Assembly (NCBI RefSeq): GCF_001006805.1
Contig: NZ_LN811351.1
Span: 633,766 to 697,765 of the forward strand
Direction: 5' to 3'
From: Microvirga massiliensis
GTDB lineage: Bacteria > Pseudomonadota > Alphaproteobacteria > Rhizobiales > Beijerinckiaceae
DNA length: 64,000 nucleotides
Below are positions 35,430 to 43,325 of this stretch, piece by piece. The notes beneath the pieces were generated by a model that saw only the letters and a list, made by a program, of their open reading frames with translations, ran no database searches and had not been told where the DNA came from. Position numbers and translations under genes: made by a program. Positions within the stretch are counted from its first letter, which is position 1, and each line of letters begins with the position of its first letter.

Positions 35430-36122
35430 ATGCGTTGCGGCCTCTACGGAAAGCTCCCTTCGAAGCGCGACTTCGTAGCTGTATACATGCCCCAGGGCTT
35501 CCTGCGTGTGTGGGAGCCATGGCTGCAAGGCGGACTCTCGGCAAGCCGCGTGGATCTCGGCAATGCGTGGCAGCAGGCCTTCCTTCGCGCGCCAATCTGG
35601 CGTTTCTGGCTCGGCTCGGAGATCTGCAGCGGTGTGACCACAACGGGTGCGTTCATGCCGTCCGTCGATGGAGTCGGTCGCTATTTTCCACTCACGATCT
35701 TCGCATCGGCGGAGCATCCCGAGGCTATTCCTCCTCCGGAACTCGATCCCCAGGAGGCCTGGTACTCGAAAGCAGAAGAATTCCTTCTGTCTGCGCTCGA
35801 GCCGGACGCCACGTTCGAGGCGGTCTCGCAGTCCCTGGGCGATCTCGAGCCTCCTCTCTCCCATCCCGCGTCTCCGCCAGGATCAGAGGTTGTTCGTCTG
35901 GCCGACGGGACCATGGCCGCGGTTGCCACCGGCTCCGCTCTCCCGGGAGTTCTCGCAGCCATCCGGGCCGAAGACTACGCCAGGGCCTATGCGACGGCTT
36001 CCTTTTGGTGGACAATCGGCGGCGAGGGATTTCCGCCGCTTGTGCTCGTCGGTCACCGGATGCCGGATCCCTACGTCTTTACGGGCCTGCTGACGGGTCG
36101 GCTCGACGGAGTTCCTGGGTGA
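35430..36122 (+). CDS. tagF: T6SS post-translational regulator TagF
   Basis: 230 residues: MRCGLYGKLPSKRDFV, PQGFLRVWEPWLQGGL and VGRYFPLTIFA are TagF (ImpM/SciT) landmarks, and the length fits the stand-alone form. In Pseudomonas and Agrobacterium TagF holds the system off, acting through Fha independently of or alongside the threonine phosphorylation pathway. It starts six bases after tssM and overlaps pppA by four bases. Confidence 0.92.
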   Translation: MRCGLYGKLPSKRDFVAVYMPQGFLRVWEPWLQGGLSASRVDLGNAWQQAFLRAPIWRFWLGSEICSGVTTTGAFMPSVDGVGRYFPLTIFASAEHPEAIPPPELDPQEAWYSKAEEFLLSALEPDATFEAVSQSLGDLEPPLSHPASPPGSEVVRLADGTMAAVATGSALPGVLAAIRAEDYARAYATASFWWTIGGEGFPPLVLVGHRMPDPYVFTGLLTGRLDGVPG

Positions 36123-36892
36123 TCGTAGCGTCGGATCTAATCGGCTTGCCGGCCTCCGCCTCGTACGAGACGGGGATTGCCACTCATGTCGGCCTCGTGC
36201 GTAACCACAATGAGGACAACTGTATCGCGGACCCCGACAGCGGGCTCTGGGCAGTTGCCGACGGGATGGGAGGCCACGAGGCAGGAGACGTCGCAAGCGA
36301 GACGGTCATCGAAGCCCTGCGCTCGATCGGTTCGCCTGCTTCCGCTCCGGACCTGCTCGCGCGGTTCGAGGACAGGATCCTGCGGGCCAATAAGCGCCTG
36401 CGCGAGATCGCACGTGAGCGTGGGAGCGCGATCGTCGGCTCGACCGTCGCGGCCCTGCTGGTTTTCGAACAGCATTATGCCTGCGTCTGGTCGGGAGATT
36501 CCCGCATCTATCTCATTCGCGCGGCTGCAATCTCGCAACTCTCCCGTGATCACACGGAAGCTCAGGAACTGGTCGACAGGGGGCTGCTGAGCGCCAAGGA
36601 GGCGAAGCAATGGCCACGACGGAACGTTCTCGTCCGTGCTCTGGGCGTGCAGGATGATCCGGAATTCGACCTGAACCAGGGGATGCTCGAAAGCGGAGAT
36701 GTTTTCGTGATCTGCAGCGATGGTCTCACGGCCCATGTCGAGGACCAGGAGATTCGGGATCATGTCGAACACGCGCCGGCACAGGCTGCCTGCGACGCGC
36801 TCGTTGCACTTGCGCTGAAGCGGGGCGGAACCGACAATGTGACCGTCATCGTGATGCGATATCAGTCCTCTCGCGCAGAGATTCGGGCCTGA
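36119..36892 (+). CDS. pppA: T6SS PP2C-type phosphatase PppA
   Basis: 257 residues from GTG 36119 (GTGA overlap with tagF); the frame extends further upstream only as an overlap. All PP2C motifs are present: RNHNEDNC, VADGMGGHEAGD, SGDSRIYLIR, ICSDGLTAHV and GGTDNVTVIV, with the metal-binding aspartates intact. In the threonine phosphorylation pathway PppA dephosphorylates Fha and shuts the apparatus down. Its TGA shares a base with the ppkA ATG. Confidence 0.93.
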   Translation: MIVASDLIGLPASASYETGIATHVGLVRNHNEDNCIADPDSGLWAVADGMGGHEAGDVASETVIEALRSIGSPASAPDLLARFEDRILRANKRLREIARERGSAIVGSTVAALLVFEQHYACVWSGDSRIYLIRAAAISQLSRDHTEAQELVDRGLLSAKEAKQWPRRNVLVRALGVQDDPEFDLNQGMLESGDVFVICSDGLTAHVEDQEIRDHVEHAPAQAACDALVALALKRGGTDNVTVIVMRYQSSRAEIRA

Positions 36893-38718
36893 TGATCCGA
36901 GATCGAACAACGTCGGCGTGTCCCACATGCGGCCCCGGAACGCGTCTCAACGGCATCTACGAAATCGAGCGGCTGATCGCAGTCGGCGGCATGGGCGAGG
37001 TCTACAAGGGACGCGCCATCCAGACGGGCGACGCCGTGGCGATCAAGACGATCCGGCCGGATCTGGCCGAGAGCGAGGCCGCACTTGCCCTATTCCGGAA
37101 AGAGGCAACGGCGCTCCACAACCTCTATAACGAGGCGATCGTCCGCTACTACGTATTCTCGGTCGACCCGGATCTCAGGGCGCCGTACCTGGCGATGGAA
37201 TATGTCGACGGGCAAGCGCTCTCCGACGTTCTCAAGCAGGGGCCGCTTTCATTCGAGTCCGTTGTCATTCTGTTGCGGCGCATCGCGGGCGGCCTCCAGG
37301 CGGCGCACGAGCTCGGCATCGTCCATCGTGACGTCTCGCCCGACAACGTCATCCTGCCCTCAGGAAGCGTCGCGCGGGCAAAGATCATCGATTTCGGCAT
37401 TGCACGGACGACGCTGTTCGGGGACGGAACGATTATCGGCGACGGGTTTGCGGGCAAATTCGGCTACGTCTCACCCGAGCAACTCGGCCTCTTCGGCGGC
37501 GAGGTCACGCCGAAGTCCGACATCTACAGCCTGGGCCTCGTCATCGCCGAAGCTTCGCTCGGCAGACCGCTCGACATGGGAGGCACGCAGCTCCAGGTCG
37601 TCGAAAAACGCCGAAAGATGCCTGATCTCGGTGCAGTTGATCCTCGCCTGCGGCCGCTCCTCGCGAGGATGCTCGAGCCCAATTCGGACGATCGCATCGC
37701 GACGATGGCTGAGGTTGCGGCCTGGCGCTTCGAGACACCCGCGCCTGCGGGCAGGAAGTGGCCCATTGCAGCGGCGAGTGTCGCCGGCGTAGCCGCTGTC
37801 GCGGGCATAACCTTCCTTCTCCTGCCACAGCTCACAGGGCCCAATGGCAGCAAGGTTACGAATCCGGCCAGTATTCAGACTCCAGGACTCGATCCCGGAT
37901 CCTCGAGTGGCACTCCGACCGAGCCGTCTGGCCAAGGCACGGTCAGGCCACCGGAGCCTGCGCTTTCCGGCCCAGGCGCATCTCCTCCGGAACTGATGCC
38001 TCCACCAAGTCCGACAACGCCAAATACCACGCCGCCGCCCACATCCCCGACAGAGCCTGCGAATGATGCGCCACCCGTAATCCCGCAGCGCTTCACGTCC
38101 TCCGATCCGGTCACCCGCTACGTACGGGACTATGAGGGAGGGGATTGCTTCTTCCTCAATCCGACGAATGTAGGCGCGGGTACAGCCGCGGTCGAAGGTT
38201 TCGGCTCGACCCCGACCCCGTTCCAGGCTTTCGATGAGGCCTTCAAGAGAGCTCTTGGATTCGAGGCGCAGATCAGTCTGCGCCTTCTGACCGATGCACA
38301 ATGTCCGGCCGTCACTTTCCTGCGAAAGGTCGGAATCGATTCTGCACGCGCGCCAAAGCTGGAGATCGAGGCCTTCAGCCTCAAGGACGGGGAGCCGCTC
38401 AGCGGCTCGGTAGAGGGTTTCGGCGATCAGCACGTCGACGTCGTCCTCGTCGCGGATGACGGCTACGTCTACACTCTCTCCGATTACCTGAAGCGGGAGA
38501 ACGGAACGATTACGTTCAACCTCCGCCTGAACCGCCCGGAAGGGGGGCGGGCCAAGCCGCAACTCGTCCTCGCTATTGCGAGTCCCAAGCCGCTTGCGCT
38601 CCTTGCGACGGGCAAGCCGATCGCGGCCGATGCCCTGTTCCCGCTTCTGGCCGACGAGGCGCGAACGCGTGGATTCCCGATCGATGTCGCAGTCAAATAT
38701 TTCAGGCTGGAGGGCTGA
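36892..38718 (+). CDS. ppkA: T6SS membrane Ser/Thr kinase PpkA-like
   Basis: 608 residues. The kinase domain (about 22-275) has a glycine loop VGGMGEVYKG, VAIKTI lysine, HRDVSPDN catalytic loop, IDFGIAR and YVSPEQ. A transmembrane helix (about 290-312) and a Pro/Thr-rich linker (312-395) lead to a periplasmic domain (about 405-608: GGDCFFLNP, CPAVTFLRKVGI, DGYVYTLSDYL). PpkA phosphorylates Fha to switch on the T6SS after a periplasmic cue. The external domain has the same order of motifs as the C-terminus of the TonB-like protein at 39598-41493. It is the last gene of the rightward core operon. Confidence 0.92.
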   Translation: MIRDRTTSACPTCGPGTRLNGIYEIERLIAVGGMGEVYKGRAIQTGDAVAIKTIRPDLAESEAALALFRKEATALHNLYNEAIVRYYVFSVDPDLRAPYLAMEYVDGQALSDVLKQGPLSFESVVILLRRIAGGLQAAHELGIVHRDVSPDNVILPSGSVARAKIIDFGIARTTLFGDGTIIGDGFAGKFGYVSPEQLGLFGGEVTPKSDIYSLGLVIAEASLGRPLDMGGTQLQVVEKRRKMPDLGAVDPRLRPLLARMLEPNSDDRIATMAEVAAWRFETPAPAGRKWPIAAASVAGVAAVAGITFLLLPQLTGPNGSKVTNPASIQTPGLDPGSSSGTPTEPSGQGTVRPPEPALSGPGASPPELMPPPSPTTPNTTPPPTSPTEPANDAPPVIPQRFTSSDPVTRYVRDYEGGDCFFLNPTNVGAGTAAVEGFGSTPTPFQAFDEAFKRALGFEAQISLRLLTDAQCPAVTFLRKVGIDSARAPKLEIEAFSLKDGEPLSGSVEGFGDQHVDVVLVADDGYVYTLSDYLKRENGTITFNLRLNRPEGGRAKPQLVLAIASPKPLALLATGKPIAADALFPLLADEARTRGFPIDVAVKYFRLEG

Positions 38719-38729
38719 TCGTCGAGAAT

Positions 38730-39008
38730 TCACTGCTCCCGATACAGATCGCCCCATTCCTCTTTCCACACGCGATCCGGATCGACGACCACGATCGGAG
38801 CCTTGATTTCATTTGCGAGACGTATGGCGGAGCGGAAGGCTTCGACCACGCCCATCTCGGCGCTCGTGACGCTCTCCTTGAGCCTGCCGGCCGTCACTCC
38901 GGCCGGGCACAGGATTGTGCCAAAAGGTTCGCCGTCACGCGCCGTGAGCGACAGCGTGATGGCGTCTTCCTGGGGCTCGTCGACTTGCTCGAAACGGTTC
39001 CGTGCCAT
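38730..39008 (-). CDS. Small conserved-looking protein, unknown function
   Basis: 92 residues from the ATG at 39008 (GAGG seven bases upstream); the frame is open to 39065. Acidic, soluble: SLTARDGEPFGTILCPAGVT, then a helix (VVEAFRSAIRLANEIKAP) and a strand IVVVDPDRVWKEEW. No signal peptide or recognised family. It is convergent with ppkA with only 11 bases between stops. Confidence 0.6.
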   Translation of the reverse strand: MARNRFEQVDEPQEDAITLSLTARDGEPFGTILCPAGVTAGRLKESVTSAEMGVVEAFRSAIRLANEIKAPIVVVDPDRVWKEEWGDLYREQ

Positions 39009-39105
39009 GGGTGAGCCTCGATTCCTCGAATTCGGGCGGCAGGGCGGCGATGTCACTATGGGCATTTGCCCGCATTCGCCGGTCTGACTGCAACGCAGCC
39101 CTTCA

Positions 39106-39543
39106 TCAATACACGAATGTGGCCTCTGCCCGTGTGCTCGTTGTCACGAGGCTCGCGCAATCCGGAAGCGGTGTGCCTGAGGATCCATTGCAGGCGAGGA
39201 CATCATTGACGATGAGCCGGCCGATATCGCCACAGGACACATCGGGGATGTCGAAGAGCACGACTTTCGAGCGCTCGGGGCGGATATCTGTGAAGTTGAG
39301 GCCGACCCGCCTCAGGATGACCCCAGCCTTGTCGAAGAGGAACACGTCCAGCCGCAACTCCTTCAACGCATCCGTCGTGCCGTTGCCGATCACGAAATAG
39401 CCCCGGCAGGCATTCGGCACGGATTCGAGCTTGTTCAGTTCGACCGAGATCTTCTTTCCAGCCGGTGCTGCTGTCTGGGCGGTCGCAACGGTCGGCAGGC
39501 TCAGGCTCGCAGCGAGAAAAAGGTGAATAGTGTGGTGGCGCAT
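39106..39543 (-). CDS. Periplasmic T6SS-adjacent protein, unknown function
   Basis: 145 residues from the ATG at 39543, which opens a signal peptide (MRHHTIHLFLAASLSLPTVA, cleavage near ATA-QT). The frame extends to 40233 but only as an overlap with the divergent gene. The mature part is beta-rich: NACRGYFVIGNG, LRLDVFLFDKAGVILRRVGL, VSCGDIGRLIVND and LACNG. Four cysteines could form two disulfides. No lipobox, so it is not a typical TssJ lipoprotein, though the size and beta content would allow a TssJ-like accessory role. That role is speculation. It is divergent from the TonB-like gene. Confidence 0.65.
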   Translation of the reverse strand: MRHHTIHLFLAASLSLPTVATAQTAAPAGKKISVELNKLESVPNACRGYFVIGNGTTDALKELRLDVFLFDKAGVILRRVGLNFTDIRPERSKVVLFDIPDVSCGDIGRLIVNDVLACNGSSGTPLPDCASLVTTSTRAEATFVY

Positions 39544-39597
39544 GCTGGTCTCGTCTGGCGTGTTCCCGCAGGATCGCAGGCAAACTATGATGGGTCC

Positions 39598-41493
39598 ATG
39601 ATGGACGAGGCGCCAGCCCTTGATCCTGGATCGGTGGGGACCGTCCGGCTTCCGAGTGAGGACTCGGCAGGGCCGGCAATTCGATCTGACTCCGAACAGG
39701 CGGAGGAGGTTCTGGTCATCGGTTCGAGGCCAGAGCCTTCGGGAGGCACAAAGCGTTTGCCGACAGTGCCGTTGCTGGCGTCTCTGGGTTTGCACGCCGC
39801 CATATTGTTCCTGTTTGCCGATCTCAGCGACGAATTGCCGGACCGGCCCCGTGTCTTGGAGCCTCCCGCGATCGTCGCGGACATCGTGATCGATGTGCCT
39901 CTCCATGAGACCGTTCCCGTTGCAGAGGTGACCGAGATCGACGCCCTCCGGGAGATGCCGCCACAGCTCTTGAATATTGGGGTTTCGGATCTCGGGTCGA
40001 TTGCAGCAGTAGCGCCAGTTGAACCAATCGGCCCGTCGAGCTCGCCAATCGAACCGCAGGAGCTGCCGCCCGCCGGTGAACTGCATGCACTTGCCGGAGT
40101 AGCATCGGCGCCCGTCCCAGTTCCCGAACTGGCCGAGTCGGCGGTCGAGGAGCAAGCCCAGGCTCTCAAAGCTGCAGAGCCACCAGATCGCGACACGGTC
40201 GTGCGGGTGGATTCCCGTCCCGTAGAACTCCACTACGCCGCGCCGGCTCTCCCCCTGCCGGGATCGGTTTCCGCGGTGGAATTCGCCACCGTTTCAAAGG
40301 TGGGTCCGCCTGCTTCAACGCCCGTCGCTCCTGTCGCGATATCGGGTACAGGCAACGCCTCGCCGCCGCTTGATGCGATTGTCACTCCTGAGCCGAAATC
40401 TGCGAAGCCGATCGAAGCACTGCCGCTACTGGCGCAATCTCTGGAGCTGCCGCCTCCCGCTGCGCGCATGCCGGACGTGGACGCCGTATCGGCAGCACCC
40501 GTGCTGGCTCCAGCGAATGGGGAAGAGACCGTAGTGTCAGCCCTATCACCAGCGAAGCCCGTGGTGGTAGCTGAGATGGCACCGGCGATTGCAGAGGTGA
40601 GTCCAATCCCCTCCACCGCGCAACCTTTGGAATCTCTGGCGGCCTCCCATCTCGATCCTGTCGAGAGCAACTCCCCCCATGAGGCCGTTTCGGTGCTGAC
40701 GCCGAACGGGCCAGCTGCTGCGCTCCAGGGAGAGGACCGCTCAGAGATGGCTGCAATGCTCCTCCCACCCCGATTGGACAAGCCGACTGCTAGTCCCCGG
40801 ATCGCGCTGACGCAGGCGATCGGCGGGTTTGACTGCGCACGCCTGCAGATGGGCTGGGATGCCGCGGAGGGATCCGTGTCGATCTCGGGGCATATTCGAT
40901 CTTCAGAGGATCGGGATCGCCTCGTCGCCACTTTGACGGCGATCGATGGTGTGAAGCAAGTCGTGAACAGGAACCTCTACATCGTCGGCGAACCCTATTG
41001 CCGGGTGCTAGCCTTCCTCGGTCAGCCGGGGCTCACGAAATCATCCGATCAACGGCAGGGACTGGAGATGCTCGGGTCGCCTGCCCAATCGGGAGTGGTC
41101 CGCCTGAAGGCCGGCATGCCACTGGAACTGAAGCTCGCGGGCCCGGCCTTCACGGCCTACATCTATGTCGACTATTTCACCGCCGATGGACGGGTCTATC
41201 ACCTCCTGCCGACGCGCAATCTCGAGGAGCAGCGCGTCGAGCCAAACGAGGCATTCGCGGTTGGAGGGAGTCGCGGGCGTGGATTGAAAGCCACGATCGG
41301 TCCACCATTCGGGCTCGACATGGTCGTGGCGGTTGCAAGCACACGTCGTCTCTTTCCAGACGTGCGGCCGACATCCGAGGACGCGAAGGGGTATCTTTCG
41401 GCTTTCGACGCCGCCCTCGCCGAGGCTCGCCGACGGGATCCAGGCGTTCAGCTCGAATACGCCTATTATCTCGTGCAGACGTTTGCGAATTGA
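39598..41493 (+). CDS. TonB-like single-pass protein with PpkA-like periplasmic domain
   Basis: 631 residues from the ATG at 39598 (a GTG at 39523 would overlap the divergent gene). A cytoplasmic N-terminus precedes one transmembrane helix (about 57-76, LASLGLHAAILFLFADL), TonB-like in style. A Pro/Ala/Val-rich spacer of more than 300 residues would span the periplasm. The C-terminal part (about 405-631) begins AIGGFDCARLQM, continues with a BON-like stretch (SISGHIRSSEDRDRLVATL), CRVLAFLGQPGL, and a DUF4384-like segment (FTADGRVYHLLPTRN). These motifs follow the order seen in the periplasmic domain of PpkA. A sensory or cell-wall-spanning partner of the kinase is proposed. Confidence 0.65.
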   Translation: MMDEAPALDPGSVGTVRLPSEDSAGPAIRSDSEQAEEVLVIGSRPEPSGGTKRLPTVPLLASLGLHAAILFLFADLSDELPDRPRVLEPPAIVADIVIDVPLHETVPVAEVTEIDALREMPPQLLNIGVSDLGSIAAVAPVEPIGPSSSPIEPQELPPAGELHALAGVASAPVPVPELAESAVEEQAQALKAAEPPDRDTVVRVDSRPVELHYAAPALPLPGSVSAVEFATVSKVGPPASTPVAPVAISGTGNASPPLDAIVTPEPKSAKPIEALPLLAQSLELPPPAARMPDVDAVSAAPVLAPANGEETVVSALSPAKPVVVAEMAPAIAEVSPIPSTAQPLESLAASHLDPVESNSPHEAVSVLTPNGPAAALQGEDRSEMAAMLLPPRLDKPTASPRIALTQAIGGFDCARLQMGWDAAEGSVSISGHIRSSEDRDRLVATLTAIDGVKQVVNRNLYIVGEPYCRVLAFLGQPGLTKSSDQRQGLEMLGSPAQSGVVRLKAGMPLELKLAGPAFTAYIYVDYFTADGRVYHLLPTRNLEEQRVEPNEAFAVGGSRGRGLKATIGPPFGLDMVVAVASTRRLFPDVRPTSEDAKGYLSAFDAALAEARRRDPGVQLEYAYYLVQTFAN

Positions 41494-41531
41494 ATGCGCA
41501 TACGTTTTCGTTTCACTTCCTCCTGCCTCTT

Positions 41532-41611
41532 CGTCATTGCGAACGCAGTGAAGCAATCCAGGAGCGCATCCGTCGACGGGTAGATTGCTTCGCCTGCGGC
41601 TCGCAATGACG
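41532..41611 (+). repeat. Palindromic repeat, copy 5 (most complete)
   Basis: Perfect 11-base terminal inverted repeats CGTCATTGCGA and TCGCAATGACG bound an 80-base element with inner arms GAAGCAATCC and TAGATTGCTTC. It is the reference copy for the family in this window. It lies in the 195-base gap between the TonB-like gene and the convergent lytic transglycosylase gene. Confidence 0.85.
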
Positions 41612-41688
41612 GGAGTGCGACGGGAGGGGCAGTGTGTTGATGTATACGGTTCAGAGCAATGCGGTGGGCGCGACAGTGCATCAGCGTC

Positions 41689-43230
41689 TCACTGGCTCGA
41701 AATCGCCGCAGGAGTAATCCGCCGGACTTCTTGGTACCGGTTGAGCCTCGTCGAGATCATCTCCTCGAAGATCTTGTGGATCTCGGCGACGGACCGTGCG
41801 CCGTCCTTGTCGTAGAAGATCGATTTGTTCGCCTCGGCCGGGGCCGGCAGGATCTCGGCGGCGGCGAGTTCGGGATTTCCTTCGACGCGGTCGATAAAGG
41901 CCTGCGCTCCGGCAGGGCCGAGAAAGTGCACCAGATAGATTTCGCCGCCCGTGAGATATCGGCCGATACGCTTCTCGATCCGAAGCGTGTCCCGCTTCAG
42001 CATCTCTCCGGCCATCAGCGCCGACAGATAGGGCTCGCGGCGCAGATCCAGGATTCTGGCCCGTTCTTCCGGGTCCGGCACTGTGAACTGGTTTCCCACT
42101 CGTAGGATTGCCTTCACCTCCCGATCCAAGCCGTATTTCGCACCGAACTCGTAGAGCACGCCCAGCCAGGTCCGTTCGATGAACTGGAAGAGACCTGTTG
42201 CGGACGAAGTCTTGGCTTTCACCTCGGTCTTAAAGCTTGATTCCTTGTCGGCCACGGCCATCAGGAGCGTCGGGTCTGCACCAACGACCCGGCTCGCCCG
42301 GACGACGGTTTCGACGAGATGGCGCCGCACCCGAATCTGCCCGAAGGCGATGATGTCGTTTGGGTCGCCTTTCGGCGCGATGCGCGGTCCCGGCGGAGGT
42401 GCTGGCAAGCCTGGCGATGGAGCGGGCGAAACCGGCTGAGCCGGGGCAGGCTCCTTGTCGTCTGCTGCCGTGACCGCTTCGACGGCAGCCTTTGCGGCCG
42501 CGAGATCCTCCTCGACTGCAGCAAGAGTGAGCCGCGGGCGCGGCGCCGTCACAGACAATGTCGGCGCAAAGCTGTCCTCGACCGATTGAGGCGGAGATTC
42601 GTGTGGCCTCAAGACGAGGAAGACGGAGCCGAGTGCCAGACCGGCACCCAGTACACCTGCAGCAACGAGTGTCAGGCGAGAGTGGCCAACGGATGCTGCC
42701 GGATTATCTGGAGTCGGCGTGCTCGAGGGCGATTTCCGCACTGGCTCTGCGGACGGTTTCGCATCGAGCCGCACGATGGTGAGGGCAGATGAGGAGTCCG
42801 TAGAGGGGGCAGCCTGCTTTGGGCTGATCGAGAGGGCAATCGCGTCGAGCCAGCCTACGAATGCACCGCCCTTTTCAGCGAACGCCACTAGATCCTGCCG
42901 CAAGCGCTCGGCCGTCGCACGGGGGAGGCCGGCTTGGCGCTCCAGCTCCTTCGCGACATCCCGCGGTTTTTGGGCTCTGAGCGATATGGCGAAAAACCAG
43001 TCGGCCAGCGGCGTGCGGAGCTTTTCGAAAGGGGTCCCGAGGCAAGGATAGGCGGCATGCCCGCAGTTCTCGCACGAATAGGCGCGTCGCTTGAGAACCT
43101 GTTTGAAACGGGAGCGCCGCCCGCAAACTAGGCAATCGAGTTCCAGGCCTCCGAAGCGGAGCAGCATGATCTGCTCGAGGCAAGCCTCCTCGGTAAGTCT
43201 GGCTTTGAAGGCGCGGTAACTGTCCTTCAT
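41689..43230 (-). CDS. Zinc-ribbon / TM / lytic transglycosylase fusion protein
   Basis: 513 residues. Residues about 20-115 look like the IS1595-type transposase zinc-ribbon module: four cysteines C33-x2-C36 and C53-x2-C56, then GTPFEKLRTPLADWFFAISL and a helix-turn-helix-like DVAKELERQAGLPRATAERL. One transmembrane helix (about 186-207) and a Pro/Ala linker (210-290) lead to a soluble lytic transglycosylase domain (about 300-480) with GADPTLLMAVADKESSFK (catalytic Glu330) and SSATGLFQF. The C-terminal domain would cut glycan strands in the periplasm, for example to make room for the secretion complex. The ribbon would lie in the cytoplasm. No transposase catalytic domain is present. Confidence 0.8.
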   Translation of the reverse strand: MKDSYRAFKARLTEEACLEQIMLLRFGGLELDCLVCGRRSRFKQVLKRRAYSCENCGHAAYPCLGTPFEKLRTPLADWFFAISLRAQKPRDVAKELERQAGLPRATAERLRQDLVAFAEKGGAFVGWLDAIALSISPKQAAPSTDSSSALTIVRLDAKPSAEPVRKSPSSTPTPDNPAASVGHSRLTLVAAGVLGAGLALGSVFLVLRPHESPPQSVEDSFAPTLSVTAPRPRLTLAAVEEDLAAAKAAVEAVTAADDKEPAPAQPVSPAPSPGLPAPPPGPRIAPKGDPNDIIAFGQIRVRRHLVETVVRASRVVGADPTLLMAVADKESSFKTEVKAKTSSATGLFQFIERTWLGVLYEFGAKYGLDREVKAILRVGNQFTVPDPEERARILDLRREPYLSALMAGEMLKRDTLRIEKRIGRYLTGGEIYLVHFLGPAGAQAFIDRVEGNPELAAAEILPAPAEANKSIFYDKDGARSVAEIHKIFEEMISTRLNRYQEVRRITPAAISSQ

Positions 43231-43325
43231 GGAAACCTGGTTTGCCGCTCACAGCCGAGAGTAGCTATTGTCCCATAGCTCATCTGGTCGGACAGCACGG
43301 TGATTCTGGGCACAATCCGGATCAT
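43231..43325. other. Short intergenic gap
   Basis: Between the methyltransferase stop and the transglycosylase start, both on the minus strand. Nothing distinctive seen beyond probable promoter space. Confidence 0.3.

Noticed and set aside
41041..41556. 171-residue minus-strand frame
   Set aside because: Overlaps the end of the TonB-like gene and enters the repeat; its N-terminus is repeat-encoded.
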